A stretch of 64,000 nucleotides of DNA from CAWJKP01 sp963843465. Lineage in GTDB: Bacteria; Planctomycetota; Planctomycetia; Pirellulales; Thermoguttaceae. The first letter of the stretch is position 1, and each line of letters starts with the position of its first letter. The notes beneath the pieces are model-generated. The model was not told the DNA's origin, searched no databases, and was given only the letters and a program-made list of their open reading frames with translations. A program made the position numbers and the translations under genes. This document shows positions 8,964-19,110 of this stretch, one piece after another. The stretch covers positions 1,488,001 through 1,552,000 of the forward strand of contig CAWJKP010000002.1 of the NCBI GenBank assembly GCA_963843465.1. Direction: 5' to 3'.

Positions 8964-10181
8964 TCACGCCCCGAACTTTTCCAGCCGGCCGGCGTGGGCC
9001 AAGGCCAAGGTCATCAGGTACTTGGCCTCGAAGTGGCCCAGGCCGCCGGCCAGCGCGGCCCTCTCGCCGAAGGTCTGGCAGCCGTCCGGCCGGCAGGTCT
9101 TGGCGACCAGAACCGTGGGCACGGGATGCCAACTATGGCTCTTCATCGCCGCCGGCGTGCTGTGGTCGCCGGTGACGATCAGCACCGCCGGATCGAGGGC
9201 CTCGACCCGCGGAACGATCTCGTCGAACTTCTCGATCATCTCCACCTTGGCCGGGAAATTGCCGTCCTCGCCGCGGCTGTCGGTGTACTTGAAGTGGAAA
9301 AAGAAGAAATCGAATTTCTTCTGTTGGTTCTCCCAATTCTGCTGGAGGACCTCGACCTCTTCGTCCAACGTCGAGGGCTTGCCGAGGATCTCCATGCCGA
9401 CCAACTGGGCCAGCCCCTTGTACATCGGGTAGACGGCGATCGCGGCCGCCGTCAGCCCGTAGACCTCGCGGTAACTGGGGATGTCGGGCTTCGCCGAGAA
9501 CCCCCGCATCGTCAGCCCGTTGGCCTTGGGATGGCCGGCCAGGATCTCCCGCGCCTGCGCGACGAAGGCCGTCGCCACCTCGGCGGTCCGCTGGCTGTGA
9601 GGCTCCAGCGCCTCCGCGTTCAGCGGCGGCACGCCGGTTTTCTGGGGATCGGTGTCGGTCACGTTGCCGCCCAGCCCTTCGGCGCGGAATACGACCACGA
9701 AGCGGTGCTCCTTGACCGGCTCGACAAAGACCTCGACGCCAGGAATCTTCACCTTGCGGAGCTTGACGGCCAAAGGGCCGCTCTCCTCGGTGGGGATCCG
9801 GCCGGCGCGACGGTCGGTGATCCGGCCCTCCCTATCCAGCGTGCAGAAGTTGCAGCGAATGGCCACGTCGCTGGGTCCCACGCCAAAGCCCACGCCCGTG
9901 GCCTCCAGCACGCCGCGGCCGATCACGTATTTCAGCGGGTCGTAGCCGAAGAGCCCCAAATGGCCCGGGCCGCTCCCCGGCGTGATCCCGGGCAGGATCG
10001 GAATCATGGACCCCGAAACGCCACGCTTCGCCAGACTGTCCAAGTTGGGCGTTCGGGCGGCCTCCAACTCGGTCGGGCCCCCCGGCTCGATCGGCAGGCC
10101 GCCCAGCCCGTCGGCCACCAGCATCACAATCTTTCCCGGTCCGCTGGTCTTGAGGGTGCGTGTCAGGTCTTGGATGTCCAT
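8964..10181 (-). CDS. apgM: 2,3-bisphosphoglycerate-independent phosphoglycerate mutase, archaeal type (ApgM)
   Basis: This glycolytic/gluconeogenic enzyme interconverts 3- and 2-phosphoglycerate. It has 405 residues from ATG 10181 (MDIQDLTRTL), preceded by AAGGAA as a plausible ribosome site. The alkaline-phosphatase-fold metal site is visible: VADGLGG (Asp about 24), the phosphoserine loop TPGSGPGHLGLFGYDP (Ser about 70), FFFHFKYTDSRGEDGN and VTGDHSTP. The length and the split of motifs match the apgM family rather than GpmI. It is transcribed divergently from the UPF0173 gene, with 142 bases between. The call is secure. Confidence 0.95.
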   Translation of the reverse strand: MDIQDLTRTLKTSGPGKIVMLVADGLGGLPIEPGGPTELEAARTPNLDSLAKRGVSGSMIPILPGITPGSGPGHLGLFGYDPLKYVIGRGVLEATGVGFGVGPSDVAIRCNFCTLDREGRITDRRAGRIPTEESGPLAVKLRKVKIPGVEVFVEPVKEHRFVVVFRAEGLGGNVTDTDPQKTGVPPLNAEALEPHSQRTAEVATAFVAQAREILAGHPKANGLTMRGFSAKPDIPSYREVYGLTAAAIAVYPMYKGLAQLVGMEILGKPSTLDEEVEVLQQNWENQQKKFDFFFFHFKYTDSRGEDGNFPAKVEMIEKFDEIVPRVEALDPAVLIVTGDHSTPAAMKSHSWHPVPTVLVAKTCRPDGCQTFGERAALAGGLGHFEAKYLMTLALAHAGRLEKFGA

Positions 10182-10323
10182 GAGGGGGGTTCCTTGTCGA
10201 TCTTGCCCCGCATATTGATTCTCGCACAAGCCGCTGGTTGTATGAACTCTCTTGGTAACAAATGGTACCCGTGCCGCACAAGGGGGCGGGGGTACAATTT
10301 CCAGGAGCGAGGAGGCTTCTGCG

Positions 10324-11007
10324 ATGGCAAGCGAATTGACCTGGTTGGGACACGGCTCCTGGTCGATCACCAGCGGGGGGCAGCAGATCCTGCTGGACCC
10401 GTTCCTCGACGATTCACCGGTCGCGCCGGTCAAGGCCGACCAGGTGGCGGCCGACTTCATCCTCATCTCTCACGGCCACTTCGATCACGTCGCCGACGCC
10501 CAAAAGATCGCCCTGCGAACGGGGGCCACGCTGGTCTCCAACTTCGAGATCTGCCAATGGTTCTCCTCCAAAGGGGTCACTAAGACCCACGCCATGAACA
10601 TCGGCGGTGGGCACGCCTTCCCCTTTGGCCGGGTGAAGATGACCATCGCTCACCATAGCTCGACCTTACCCGACGGCTCCCACGGCGGCCAGCCGGCTGG
10701 GTTTCTGCTCTCCCTGCCCGAGGGGAATGTCTATTTCGCTTGCGACACGGGCCTGTTCTACGACATGAAGCTCATCGGCGCGGCGGGGATCGCCTTGGCA
10801 TCCCTGCCCATCGGCGACAACTTTACCATGGGCCCCGACGACGCCCTGGAAGCCGTGAAGCTCATCACCCCCCGGCGGGTCGTGCCGGTCCATAGCGGCA
10901 CCTGGCCCGTCATCGCCCAGGACGCCAACCGCTGGGCTCAACGCGTCCGTGCCGAGACCTCCGCCGAACCCGTCGTGCTCCGCCCCGGCGAGAAGATTCG
11001 GCTGTAA
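10324..11007 (+). CDS. UPF0173 metal-dependent hydrolase (metallo-beta-lactamase fold)
   Basis: The protein has 227 residues from ATG 10324, with AGGAGCGAGGAGG upstream providing the ribosome site. A longer in-frame opening at 10252 lacks support. The metal-binding HxHxDH is SHGHFDHV (H50, H52, D54, H55). Further ligands are in IAHHSS, FACDTG and PVHSGTWP. The family (YtkL-like) is a small MBL-fold hydrolase conserved in bacteria with an unsettled substrate. It probably acts in the cytoplasm, as no signal peptide is seen. It is monocistronic and divergent from apgM. A TACAAT at about 10293 could be a -10 box, but I see no matching -35. Confidence 0.93.
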   Translation: MASELTWLGHGSWSITSGGQQILLDPFLDDSPVAPVKADQVAADFILISHGHFDHVADAQKIALRTGATLVSNFEICQWFSSKGVTKTHAMNIGGGHAFPFGRVKMTIAHHSSTLPDGSHGGQPAGFLLSLPEGNVYFACDTGLFYDMKLIGAAGIALASLPIGDNFTMGPDDALEAVKLITPRRVVPVHSGTWPVIAQDANRWAQRVRAETSAEPVVLRPGEKIRL

Positions 11008-11039
11008 GGCGAGGCAAGATTTAGGCGCGACGCAAGAGA

Positions 11040-11080
11040 AGAGAATCACGAAACCCCGAAAAGACCAAACCCCGAAAGGG
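11040..11080. repeat. AATCACGAAA-CCCGAA dispersed repeat
   Basis: GAATCACGAAACCCCGAAAA followed by ACCAAACCCCGAAAGGGGA lies downstream of the UPF0173 gene. An inverted relative at about 11150-11215 overlaps the 3' end of the Rieske gene, so the two copies face each other across about 70 bases. Confidence 0.65.
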
Positions 11081-11144
11081 GATTGAGGAATGCTTACGAA
11101 CTTCAACCCTACCTCGCTCATCGCAAGACATGTTGCCGTCTCGT

Positions 11145-11561
11145 CTAGGGATCTTTCTCCCCCTGCCTTCTTTCGGGTTTTCGTTCCTTCGGGTTTTCGT
11201 GATTAGCTTTTCCGAAGGCCGGGCCGGCGTCGGGGCTTGGCGGCGGAATGCGGACCTGGATCTGGTCGCCTTCCACGCGGACCTCGAAGGTCTCGGCCGC
11301 GAGCCGCGGGACGTCCAGGCACACCCCGTCTTCGAGGCGAAAGGCCCACAAGTGCTGGTTGCAGACCACCGCCCCGTTGTGGACCTCGCCGCTGCCCAGC
11401 GACGCGCCCATGTGGGGACAGTAGTCGTCCAAGGCATAATACCTGCCCCCGACAAGAAAGAGGGCCACCTCCCGTTGGCCGACGACAAGCCGCTGGCCTC
11501 GCCCCTCGCGAATCTGGCCCACCCGGGCTACGGTCACAAACTCCGACATCCACGGTTCCAA
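11145..11561 (-). CDS. Rieske [2Fe-2S] ferredoxin-like protein
   Basis: The protein has 138 residues from ATG 11561 (MEPW), or 134 from ATG 11549 (MSEF). The two Rieske boxes are CPHMGASLG (C48, H50) and CNQHLW (C67, H70), in a small stand-alone protein of the NirD/biphenyl-dioxygenase-ferredoxin type. It would carry electrons to an oxygenase or reductase not present here. The last about 22 residues (NHENPKERKPERR...) are highly charged. They are encoded by an inverted copy of the AATCACGAAA repeat, so the native C-terminus probably ended near PDAGPAFGK and was extended by repeat DNA. Confidence 0.9.
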   Translation of the reverse strand: MEPWMSEFVTVARVGQIREGRGQRLVVGQREVALFLVGGRYYALDDYCPHMGASLGSGEVHNGAVVCNQHLWAFRLEDGVCLDVPRLAAETFEVRVEGDQIQVRIPPPSPDAGPAFGKANHENPKERKPERRQGEKDP

Positions 11562-11666
11562 GTCAAGTCAATCCGCCGCCGTCTGCCAGAGGGATCGTCC
11601 CTTTGGCAACTGCCGCTTGCCTCTGATAGCAGTTATACGATATACCACACGCGGGCGAGACTAATA

Positions 11667-11723
11667 GTAACCCGAAGCGTTAGCGAGGGATGTACCTTTT
11701 ACCTCGCTTACGCTTCGGGTTAC
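11667..11723. repeat. Palindromic repeat, CCGAAGCG-TAGCGAGG family, copy 2
   Basis: GTAACCCGAAGCGTTAGCGA pairs with TCGCTTACGCTTCGGGTTAC around a short loop. See also 4973-5030 and 16176-16234. Confidence 0.88.
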
Positions 11724-11872
11724 AATCCCCGCGGCGGAAACGTCTCATTTTCGTCCGCGCAGTATAACTTGGCGGCTGCCATCCACGCAATCCGCCACGC
11801 GAGCCGTCACTCACCGTCGCGGTCACGCGGCGGAGGCGGCGGCAAGTTCTGGCGCAAGAGTCGTGAAACGCC

Positions 11873-11926
11873 CGCTCGTAGTTCCGCCTTCAGGCGGTAT
11901 TCCGCCTAAAGGCGGAACTACGAGCG
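11873..11926. repeat. Palindromic repeat, CGCCTTTAGGCGG family
   Basis: CGCTCGTAGTTCCGCCTTCA pairs with AAGGCGGAACTACGAGCG. The flanks (AAACGCCCGC on the left, CTAGAACCGGAAGAGCC on the right) recur around the copy at 14925-15011. The repeated unit is therefore longer than the palindrome. Confidence 0.85.
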
Positions 11927-12112
11927 TCAGCGGCCCCTCCGGGTTGGCACCTAGAACCGGAAGAGCCCCTTTTCCCCAACAGCGGCTTCGCCACCCGAAT
12001 AGATGGATAGGGACCTCAGCCGTCTTCTGGCAACGGTTGCTGTTCTTAATACAGACGGGTAGTATGGGGGGCAAGGAGCAACTTGCTTTGGAACCGCTCG
12101 ACGGGTGATGCC

Positions 12113-14658
12113 ATGCCGATTACCATCCGATGTCCGAACCCGGACTGCGGACAGAAATACACTGTCCGGGAGGAGAGTCTTGGCAGCCGCACGACCTGCA
12201 AGAAGTGCGGCAAGGGCTTCACCGTGGAGATGAAGACCGACGAGACGGGCGCGCCCAAGCCGCCGGCTTCCCCCGGGTCGTCCGCCGGGGAGCGTGGCGG
12301 CCCCGTCGAGAACCGTGCGAAGATGGTGGTGCCGCCCGGGCTGGCCTCGCCCGTAGCGGGATCCCGACCCCCGACCCCCGGCCCCCGACCCCCGGCCCCC
12401 GACCCCCGACCCCCGACCCCCGACCCCCGGCCCCCAACCCCCGGCCCCCAACCCCCGGCCCCCCACCCCCGGCTTCGGCGCGCCGCAGGGGGTTCGCCGC
12501 CGGAGAAGATCGGACCTTACACGGTTCGCCGAAAACTGGGCCAAGGCGGCATGGGCGAGGTCTGGCTGGCCCGCGACCCCTATCTGGACCGCGACGTGGC
12601 GATCAAGACGCTGCCGGCCCGCTTTGCCGCCAAGGAAGACCGCCTGAAGCGGTTTCTGCGCGAGGCCCGCCTGGCGGCCAAGCTGCACCACACCAATGCG
12701 GTGACGGTCTACTCGGTCGGGCAGGAGGGCAGCCTGGTCTATATCGCCATGGAGTACGTGGACGGGCAGTCGCTGGACAACGCGGTGAGCGAAGGCCGGC
12801 CGATGCCCTGGCGCGAGGCCACCCGCGCGATCCGCGACGCGGCCGCCGGCTTGGAGGCGGCCCACCGGCTGGGCATGGTGCACCGCGACATCAAGCCGGC
12901 CAACCTCATGCGGACCCGCGACGGGGTGACGAAAGTGGCCGACTTCGGCCTGGCCCGTTCGCAGTTCAGCGAGAGCCGGCTGACCCAGGACGGCTCGACC
13001 CTGGGCACGCCGGCCTATATGTCGCCGGAGCAATGGCAGGGCGGCAAGTTGGACGGCCGCAGCGACCTGTACTCGCTGGTCTCGGCCTACTACTGCCTGT
13101 TGACGGGCCAGGACCCCTTCGGCAACGTCGCGCCGGGGCGCTGGGCTACATGCACTGTCACCAGCCGGTGCCCGACCCGCGGCAGTTGTCCCCGCAGTTG
13201 CCCGACGGGGTGTGCCGGATTCTGGCCCGCGGGCTGAAAAAGAAGCCCGAGGAGCGGTATCAGAGCGCCGGGGAGTTGACGGCCGAGTTGGAGGCCCTGC
13301 TGGCGCTACCCGAGACGTCGCTGACCTCTCGGAATTCCTGGGAACAGTTGCAGGCTTCGCCGAGCATGGCGGGCGGGGCGACGTCGCGCGTCGGCGTGCC
13401 CGCCGTGCTTGTCCGTGCGAAGACGGCCGTTTTGCGAGGCGCCAGCGCGTTGGCCTCCGCTTGGGGGCGTGGCGGAGCGCGGTGGAAGTGGCTGGCCTTG
13501 GCCGGCTTCGCCGCCGCCGCCGGGGGGTTGCTCGCCGTGGTGCTCTCGATCCAAACCGGCAGCGGCACGGTGAAGATCGAGCTGAGCGACCCCAAGGCCC
13601 AGGTTACGGTGAAGGTTGACGGCGACGTGATCGACATCGCGGGCCTGAAAGAGCCGCTGCGGTTGAAGGCGGGCGGGCACGACCTGCTGGTCACGTCCGG
13701 CGACTACCAGTCGGTGAGCAAATCGTTTTCGGTGCGGCAGGGTGACCAGGAAGTCCTGCGCGTGACGCTGGAGCCGAAGACAGTAGCAGGCACACTCCGT
13801 GTGCCGTCCGCTCCGTCGCACGCGGAGGGCACACTCCCTGCGCCGCAAAACAAGCAGCCCGGCCCATCGACGACCCAGCCCGCGGCGCAGGTGGCAACCT
13901 CTGGGAAAACCCCGCCAAGCAATCTTGCCACGAATTTGAAGGAGATCAGCGTCGAGTTGGGCGGCGGGATGAAGATGGAGATGGTGCTGATTCCGGCGGG
14001 CGAGTTCATGATGGGCTCGCCCGATTCGGACAAGGACGCGCAGCCAAACGAGAAGCCGCAGCACCGGGTGCGGATCAGCAAGCCGTTCTACCTGGGCAAG
14101 TATCTGGTCACGCAGGAGCAGTGGGAAGCGGTGATGGGTAGCAGTCCGAGCAACTTCAAGGGGCCGAAGAACCCAGTCGAGCAGGTGAGTTGGGACGATT
14201 GCCAGGGATTCGTGGAGAAGCTGAACGCGAAGGTGGGCGGCGGGAAGTTTTCGTTGCCGACGGAGGCCCAGTGGGAATATGCCTGCCGGGCGGGAAGCAC
14301 GGGCAAGTATTGTTTCGGGGACGAGGAGTCGGGGCTTGGCGAATATGCGTGGTATAGCGCGAACTCAGAGAGCAAGACGCACGCGGTGGGCGAGAAGAAG
14401 CCGAACGCCTGGGGGCTCTACGACATGCACGGGAACGTATGGCAGTGGTGCCAGGATTGGTATGATGGGGGTTACTATGCGAACTCGCCGACGGACGAGC
14501 CGACGGGGCCCTCGGGGGGCGCGTTCCGCGTGCTCCGCGGCGGTAGCTGGGCCGACCCGGCGAGGGGCTGCCGGTCGGCGGACCGCGGCAGGTTCACGCC
14601 CCAGGGCCGCGGCAACAACCTGGGCTTGCGCGTCTCCCGAGTTCTGGCGGACAAGTAG
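12113..14658 (+). CDS. Zinc-ribbon Ser/Thr protein kinase fused to a formylglycine-generating-enzyme-type domain (one frameshift)
   Basis: About 848 residues are predicted if one missing base near 13135 (a GGGG run) is restored. Order: an MJ0042-like zinc ribbon (C7, C12, C29, C32); a Pro-rich linker of PPTPDPR-type repeats (about 85-120); a Hanks-type kinase (LGQGGMGEVW about 142-151, VAIK K165, HRDIKPAN 257-264, DFG 277-279, SPEQW). The frame then breaks, and the second frame continues the kinase C-lobe (GYMHCHQPVPDPRQL). It goes on to one membrane segment (about 13490-13550), a PEGA-like beta domain (TVKIELSDPKAQVTVKVDG) and an FGE-sulfatase/SUMF1-type domain (MVLIPAGEFMMGSP to FRVLRGGSW). 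The linker also contains a translated repeat at 13783-13840. The likely role is a membrane signalling kinase with an extracytoplasmic sensor-like domain. Confidence 0.88.
12358..12472 (+). repeat. C-rich CCCCCGAC/CCCCGGC tandem repeat in the kinase linker
   Basis: This is a low-complexity run of CCCCCGAC and CCCCGGC units of 7-8 bases, translated as PPTPDPRPPTPGP. Being short-period and C-rich, it should be unstable in length. The frame is kept here. Confidence 0.85.
13783..13840 (+). repeat. GTAGCAGGCACACTCCGTGT palindrome translated inside the kinase
   Basis: This in-frame copy of the GGCACACTCCGTGTGCC palindrome family encodes VAGTLRVPSA plus a degenerate right arm. The same family forms a two-unit tandem at 38345-38459 inside another gene, and a fragment lies near 28573. 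Confidence 0.8.
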
Positions 14659-14675
14659 GGCGAGCGAGCGGAGGT

Positions 14676-14745
14676 CGAAAAGACGCCACGGCGTGCCTCG
14701 CGGAGCGAGGCCGACCGGAGGGAGAGCCTGGCGTCTTTTCGTACC
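14676..14745 (+). terminator. Long hairpin after the kinase gene
   Basis: CGAAAAGACGCC at 14676 pairs with GGCGTCTTTTCG ending about 14745, with an inner GCCTCGCGGAGCGAGGC hairpin. It begins 18 bases after the kinase stop and ends in TTTTCG. It could terminate transcription, or be another repeat. Confidence 0.5.
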
Positions 14746-14924
14746 GTAGCGAGCGAGGGGGCTAGCGAGGTGCTCCTGGGGTCCAGGGGCGAAGCCCCTG
14801 GCGAAATTGGGGCGGCAACCCGCTAAAATGGGTAAATTACGAAATGCAGTTCAAGTTGTTTTCCCTAGCGGCCACGGGGGCGGGGAGAAGTTCCAGGTGC
14901 AAACCCGGTGGGGTCGCAGACGCT

Positions 14925-15011
14925 CGTAGTCCCGCCTTTAGGCGGAATGCCGCAGACGCTCGTAGTTCCGCCTTTAGGCGGCATTCCGCCTAAAGGCGGG
15001 ACTACGAGCGG
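14925..15011. repeat. Palindrome cluster, CGCCTTTAGGCGG family
   Basis: CGCTCGTAGTCCCGCCTTTA is repeated directly (CGCTCGTAGTTCCGCCTTTA) and then inverted (TAAAGGCGGGACTACGAGCG), so a half-unit and a full palindrome are stacked. The right flank GGGCGTTTCACGACTCG matches, inverted, the left flank of 11873. Confidence 0.87.
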
Positions 15012-15077
15012 GCGTTTCACGACTCGTGCACCCAGAACCGGAAGAGCCGAAAGTCTTACAAGCTGCCGCAAGCTGCC

Positions 15078-16100
15078 GTGGAAAAACGCAACGTCATCCG
15101 CCTGGTTCTCCAAGGGAAACGTCCCCCCTACGTGCCTTGGTCCATGGGCTTTACCAAGGAGGCCAAGGAGAAACTCCAGCGGCACTACGGTTGCGACGAC
15201 ATCGAGGTTCCGCTGGACAACCACCTGTTGAAGCTCGGCAGCGACATCGGTTTCTTCACCGAGCTGGGCAACGACCGCGTGCAAGACGTGTTCGGCGTCG
15301 TCTGGGACCGGAGCGTTGACAAGGACATTGGCAACGTGGAAGGTCGCGTGCTCGCCAGGCCGGCTTTGGACGACTATGCGTTTCCCGATCCGCTGGACTG
15401 CCGCTTCTTTGCCGACACTGCCGGCAAGATCGCACGGTTTCCCGACCGCTTCCGCGTGTTCCAGATAGGCTTCTCGCTCTACGAGCGGGCGTGGACCCTG
15501 CGGGGCATGGAACCGTTGATGATCGACTTCCACGACCACGCCGACTTCGTCCACGAGTTGTTGGGGCGGATCGCCGACTACAACATCGCCCAGGTTCGCG
15601 CGGCACTGAAGTACGACATCGACGCCGTCTACTTTGGCGACGACTGGGGTCAGCAGCGCGGCCTGCAAATGGGTCCTCGCCTGTGGCGCGAGTTCATCCT
15701 GCCGCAACTGAAGCGGATGTATGCCGTGGTGCGGGAGGCAGGCAAGTTCGTCATGATTCACTCCTGTGGCGACGTGGACGAGTTGTTCGACGACCTGGTC
15801 GCTATCGGCTTGAGCAGCTTCAACCCTTTCCAGCCCGAGGTGATGGACGTCTATAGTCTGCTGCCCCGCTACCGTGGGCGGCTGACGTTTCACGGCGGGC
15901 TGTCGACCCAACGAACGCTGCCGTTCGGCACGGTCGCCGACGTTCGGGCGGAAGTCCGCCGGCTGCTGGAACTGGGGCGCGACGGCGGCTACATCTTCGC
16001 TCCTGCCCACGACGTCGAAGGCGACGTGCCGCTGGAAAACATGCTGGCGGCCATCGAGCTGGTGCAAAACCAGCCCGCTTCCCTGAGCGAGGGAAGTTGA
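15078..16100 (+). CDS. Uroporphyrinogen decarboxylase (URO-D) family protein
   Basis: The protein has 340 residues from GTG 15078. It has the fold signatures of the URO-D/methyltransferase family: RPPYVPWSMGFT near the N-terminus, FGDDWGQQRGLQMGP (about residues 192-206), VMIHSCGDVDELFDDLVAIGLSSFNPFQPE and TFHGGLSTQRTLPFG. It lacks clear HemE-specific N-terminal motifs. The MIHSCGD context fits the large group of catabolic or corrinoid-linked paralogues common in Planctomycetes, so I do not assign haem synthesis. A homologous start slightly downstream is possible. It is single-gene, with repeats on both sides. Confidence 0.88.
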   Translation: MEKRNVIRLVLQGKRPPYVPWSMGFTKEAKEKLQRHYGCDDIEVPLDNHLLKLGSDIGFFTELGNDRVQDVFGVVWDRSVDKDIGNVEGRVLARPALDDYAFPDPLDCRFFADTAGKIARFPDRFRVFQIGFSLYERAWTLRGMEPLMIDFHDHADFVHELLGRIADYNIAQVRAALKYDIDAVYFGDDWGQQRGLQMGPRLWREFILPQLKRMYAVVREAGKFVMIHSCGDVDELFDDLVAIGLSSFNPFQPEVMDVYSLLPRYRGRLTFHGGLSTQRTLPFGTVADVRAEVRRLLELGRDGGYIFAPAHDVEGDVPLENMLAAIELVQNQPASLSEGS

Positions 16101-16151
16101 AGATCGTTGTCCAGGCGATGCGCGGATTGGGCAAGTCGGACCGTCAAACCC

Positions 16152-16278
16152 GAATTATTCACGGCCGCATCGTAAGCGCGAAGCGTAAGCGAGGCCGCCT
16201 ATGGGACTTACCCTCGCTTACGCTTCGGGTTTCGATCGCGCCCTCTGCGCCGTCTACATCGCGGGGCGTGAATAATTC
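16152..16278. repeat. Nested palindrome containing CCGAAGCG copy 3
   Basis: The outer arms are GAATTATTCACG (16152) and CGTGAATAATTC (ending 16278). The inner palindrome GCGAAGCGTAAGCGAGG / CCTCGCTTACGCTTCG lies at 16178-16228. It could fold into one long hairpin between the UroD-like stop and the 3' end of the glycosidase, and may serve as a bidirectional terminator. Confidence 0.8.
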
Positions 16279-16298
16279 GCGTTAAACCCGCATGAGTG

Positions 16299-19110
16299 TC
16301 AGGGTGTATCCTCGTTCATCAGAATTACTCTTTGCAGCGCGAATTCTTGCGGCGCTACGCGATGTTCACCTTGGATTTGCAGGACTCGGCTCTCGCTTGC
16401 GGCACAACAATCCTTCAGCAGCCGCGTCACCAGCGCGGTCCAGCCCGTCTGATGGCTGGCCCCAAGCCCTTGGCCCGAGTCGCCGTGAAAGTATTCGTGG
16501 AAGAGTAGCAGATCTCGCCAGTGCGGATCCGCCGCGAAACGCGCGTCCGACCCGTAACAGATACGCCGGCCACGCTCATCGGCTCGAAAAATTTGCGCCA
16601 GCCGAGCGGCCAGTTCGCGTGCCACCTCCTGCAGATTCATGAGCCGGCCCGAGCGGGTGGGACATTCCACCCGCAACGTGTCGCCGTAGAAGTGGTGGTA
16701 TCGCTCCAACGCCTCCACGAGAAGGTAATTCACCGGCAGCCAGATCGGCCCACGCCAGTTCGAGTTGCCGCCGAAGAGTCCCGTGGTCGAGTCGCCCGGC
16801 TCATAGTCTACGCGCTGCACGGCCCCGCCGGGCGAGCAGGTGTAAGGCCGGTCCTTGTGGACGCGCGACAGGGAGCGGACGCCGAAGGGAGACAAGAACT
16901 CATCCTCGTCGAGAACATAGCGGAGGATGCGTTCCAGCCGTGGGCGCGAAGGAATGGCCAGCAGCCGGTGGCCATGGCCGCGTGGGCCCTGAGGTTCCAG
17001 GTAGGAGACTTGCCCGGCGAGGTCGCGGCGGTTGTCGAGAAACCACTGGAGGCGTTTTTGGAAGCCGGGGAGCCGGGCGATCGTCTGGTCTTCCAGGACC
17101 TCCACGGCGAACAGCGGAATGATGCCCACCAGCGAACGAATGCGCAAACGGACCGGTCGGCCCCCGACCTGGAGCTGATCGTAGTAGAACCCGTCCTGTT
17201 CGTCCCATAGGCCGGTCCCGCCCAATTGGTTCATGGCGTCGGCGATGGCCACGAAATGCTCGAAGAACTTCGAGGCCACGTCTTCATAGGCCGGATCTTC
17301 CTTGGCCAGCTCCAAGGCCATGGCGAGCATGGTGAGGCAATAGAAAGCCATCCACGCGGTTCCGTCGGCCTGCTCCAATACCGCGCCGCTGGGCAACTGC
17401 TTGGAGCGATCGAAGAGACTGATGTTGTCCAAGCCCAGAAAGCCGCCCGCGAAGAGATACTTGCCCGTCACGTCCTTGCGGTTGACCCACCAGGTGAAAT
17501 TGATCAGCAGTTTCTGAAAAGCGCGCGCCAGGAAGAGGCGGTCGCGCGCCCGCGCCGCCCGGTCATCTTGTAGACCCGCCAACAGGCCCAGGCATGGACG
17601 GGCGGGTTGACGTCGTCCAGCGCGAACTCGTAGGCCGGCAGTTGCCCGCTGGGATGCATGTACCACTCGCGCAGAAAGAGGATCAGTTGCTCCTTGGCAA
17701 AACGGGGATCGATCTCGGCCATCGGGATCATGTGAAAGGCCGAGTCCCAGGCGGCATACCAGGGGTACTCCCACTTGTCGGGCATGGATATTACGTCGCG
17801 ATTGAAGAGGTGGCCCCAATCCTTGTTGCGCCCTTGCCGGCGGCCTGCGGGCGGCGGCGGCTGGCCGGGATCGCCTTCGAGCCAGTCCTTGACCACGTAG
17901 TGGTACAACTGCTTCGTCCAGAGCAGGCCGGCATAGGCCTGCCGGCTGATGCGGCGGTCTTCGTCCGAGGCACCCCGTGGGATACGCCTTCCGTAGAACT
18001 CCTCGGATTGGCTGGTCCGGTCCGCAAACAGGCGGTCAAAATCGGCACCAAAGGGCACTGGCGGAGCCTCTTCTTCGGCGAAGAGTCGCAACTCAACGGT
18101 TGCGGACGCCTGCGCGGCGATGTTCAGCACGTAGTGCGCGGCGGCCTTCGTGCCGGTGGCCGCAGGATTGATTGCGTCCGACCGTCCGCGGATCACGTAC
18201 TCGTGAAATGCGTCTTTGACAAAGGGGCCTTCGCTGGGGACCTGGAAGAGCCTTTCGTTATTCGTCAGATTGTCGGTAAACAACAGCGCCGGCACGCCAC
18301 CGCCGGGATCGGCTGCGGCGCGAAAGTAAAAGCGTCCCAGGGTCGGGTGCTCGCATAGCACCGCTCCTTCCCCTACCTGGCGCAATTCGGGCTTTGGCGT
18401 ACAGCCTTCGTGCAGGCAACCCCAGGACCACGTGTTGCGAAACCAAACGGTCGGCAGCAAGTGGAGCGTCGCCGCTTCCGGGCCGCGATTGGCCGCGGTG
18501 ATCCGGATCAAGATGTCGTTCGGCGACGATTTCGCGTACTCCACGAAGACGTCGAAGTAACGATCGTCGTCAAAGATGCCGGTGTCCAACAACTCGTACT
18601 CCGGCTCCTTTCTGCCCCGCCGGCGATTCTCTTCCACCAGCAGCGCGTAAGGGAACTCGGCCTGGGGATACTTGTAAAGGGCCTTCAGGTAGGAAGAGGT
18701 GGGCGTCGCATCCAGGTAGAAATAGCACTCCTTCACGTCTTCGCCGTGGTTGCCCTCGGCGTTGGTCAGGCCGAACAAGCGCTCCTTCAGGATCGGGTCC
18801 CGGCCGTTCCACAGGGCCAAGGCATAGCAGAGACGACACTCGCGGTCGGTGATCCCCAGCAGACCGTCTTCCCCCCAGCGGTAGGCGCGGCTGTGGGCGT
18901 GCGAGTGCGGAAAATACTCCCAGCATGACCCGTCGGGCGAATAGTCTTCGCGCACGGTGCCCCACTGGCGCTCGGCCAGATACGGGCCCCACCGTTTCCA
19001 GTTCTTTTGCGCCGGGCGTCGGCCGCGAGCCGCTCCGTCTCGGCGTCGATGGATCGTCCTCCAGCCATGCGGCTGCCAGCCGCTCGGCCCTCTTTCCCGG
19101 TCTTATTCAT
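16299..19110 (-). CDS. Large glucosidase-like glycoside hydrolase (MGH1/GH63-like), two frameshifts
   Basis: About 937 residues are predicted from ATG 19110 (MNKTGKEGRAAGS). Two single missing bases break it: one in an A run near 19005, the other in a GC-rich run near 17550. Codons on both sides are intact, so three open pieces join into one family-like protein. Hallmarks include REDYSPDGSCWEYFPHSHA, YRWGEDGLLGITD, NKDWGHLFNRDV, WEYPWYAAWDSAFHM, LINFTWWVNRKD, GGFLGLDNISLFDRS, FYYD, SNWRGPIWLPVNYL and FHEYFHGDSG. This matches the (alpha/alpha)6-toroid MGH1/GH63-type glucosidases. The general acid and base cannot be assigned safely. No signal peptide is visible, so the enzyme is probably cytoplasmic. 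Its first 8 bases overlap the end of the MFS gene. Confidence 0.82.

Larger units (their letters stand above)
11562..12112. other. Intergenic region with two palindromes, no gene seen
   Basis: These 550 bases lie between the divergent Rieske and kinase genes. They hold palindromes at 11667-11723 and 11873-11926 and a stretch AACCGGAAGAGCC near 11955 that recurs at about 15036. Open frames here are short and made of repeat sequence. The promoter of the kinase gene must lie near the right end, but no clear box is visible. Confidence 0.7.
14659..15077. other. Intergenic region with hairpins and palindromes
   Basis: These 419 bases lie between the kinase and UroD-like genes. They contain the hairpin at 14676-14745, a CCAGGGGCGAAGCCCCTGG hairpin near 14781 and the palindrome cluster at 14925-15011. 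No gene is seen. Confidence 0.7.
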
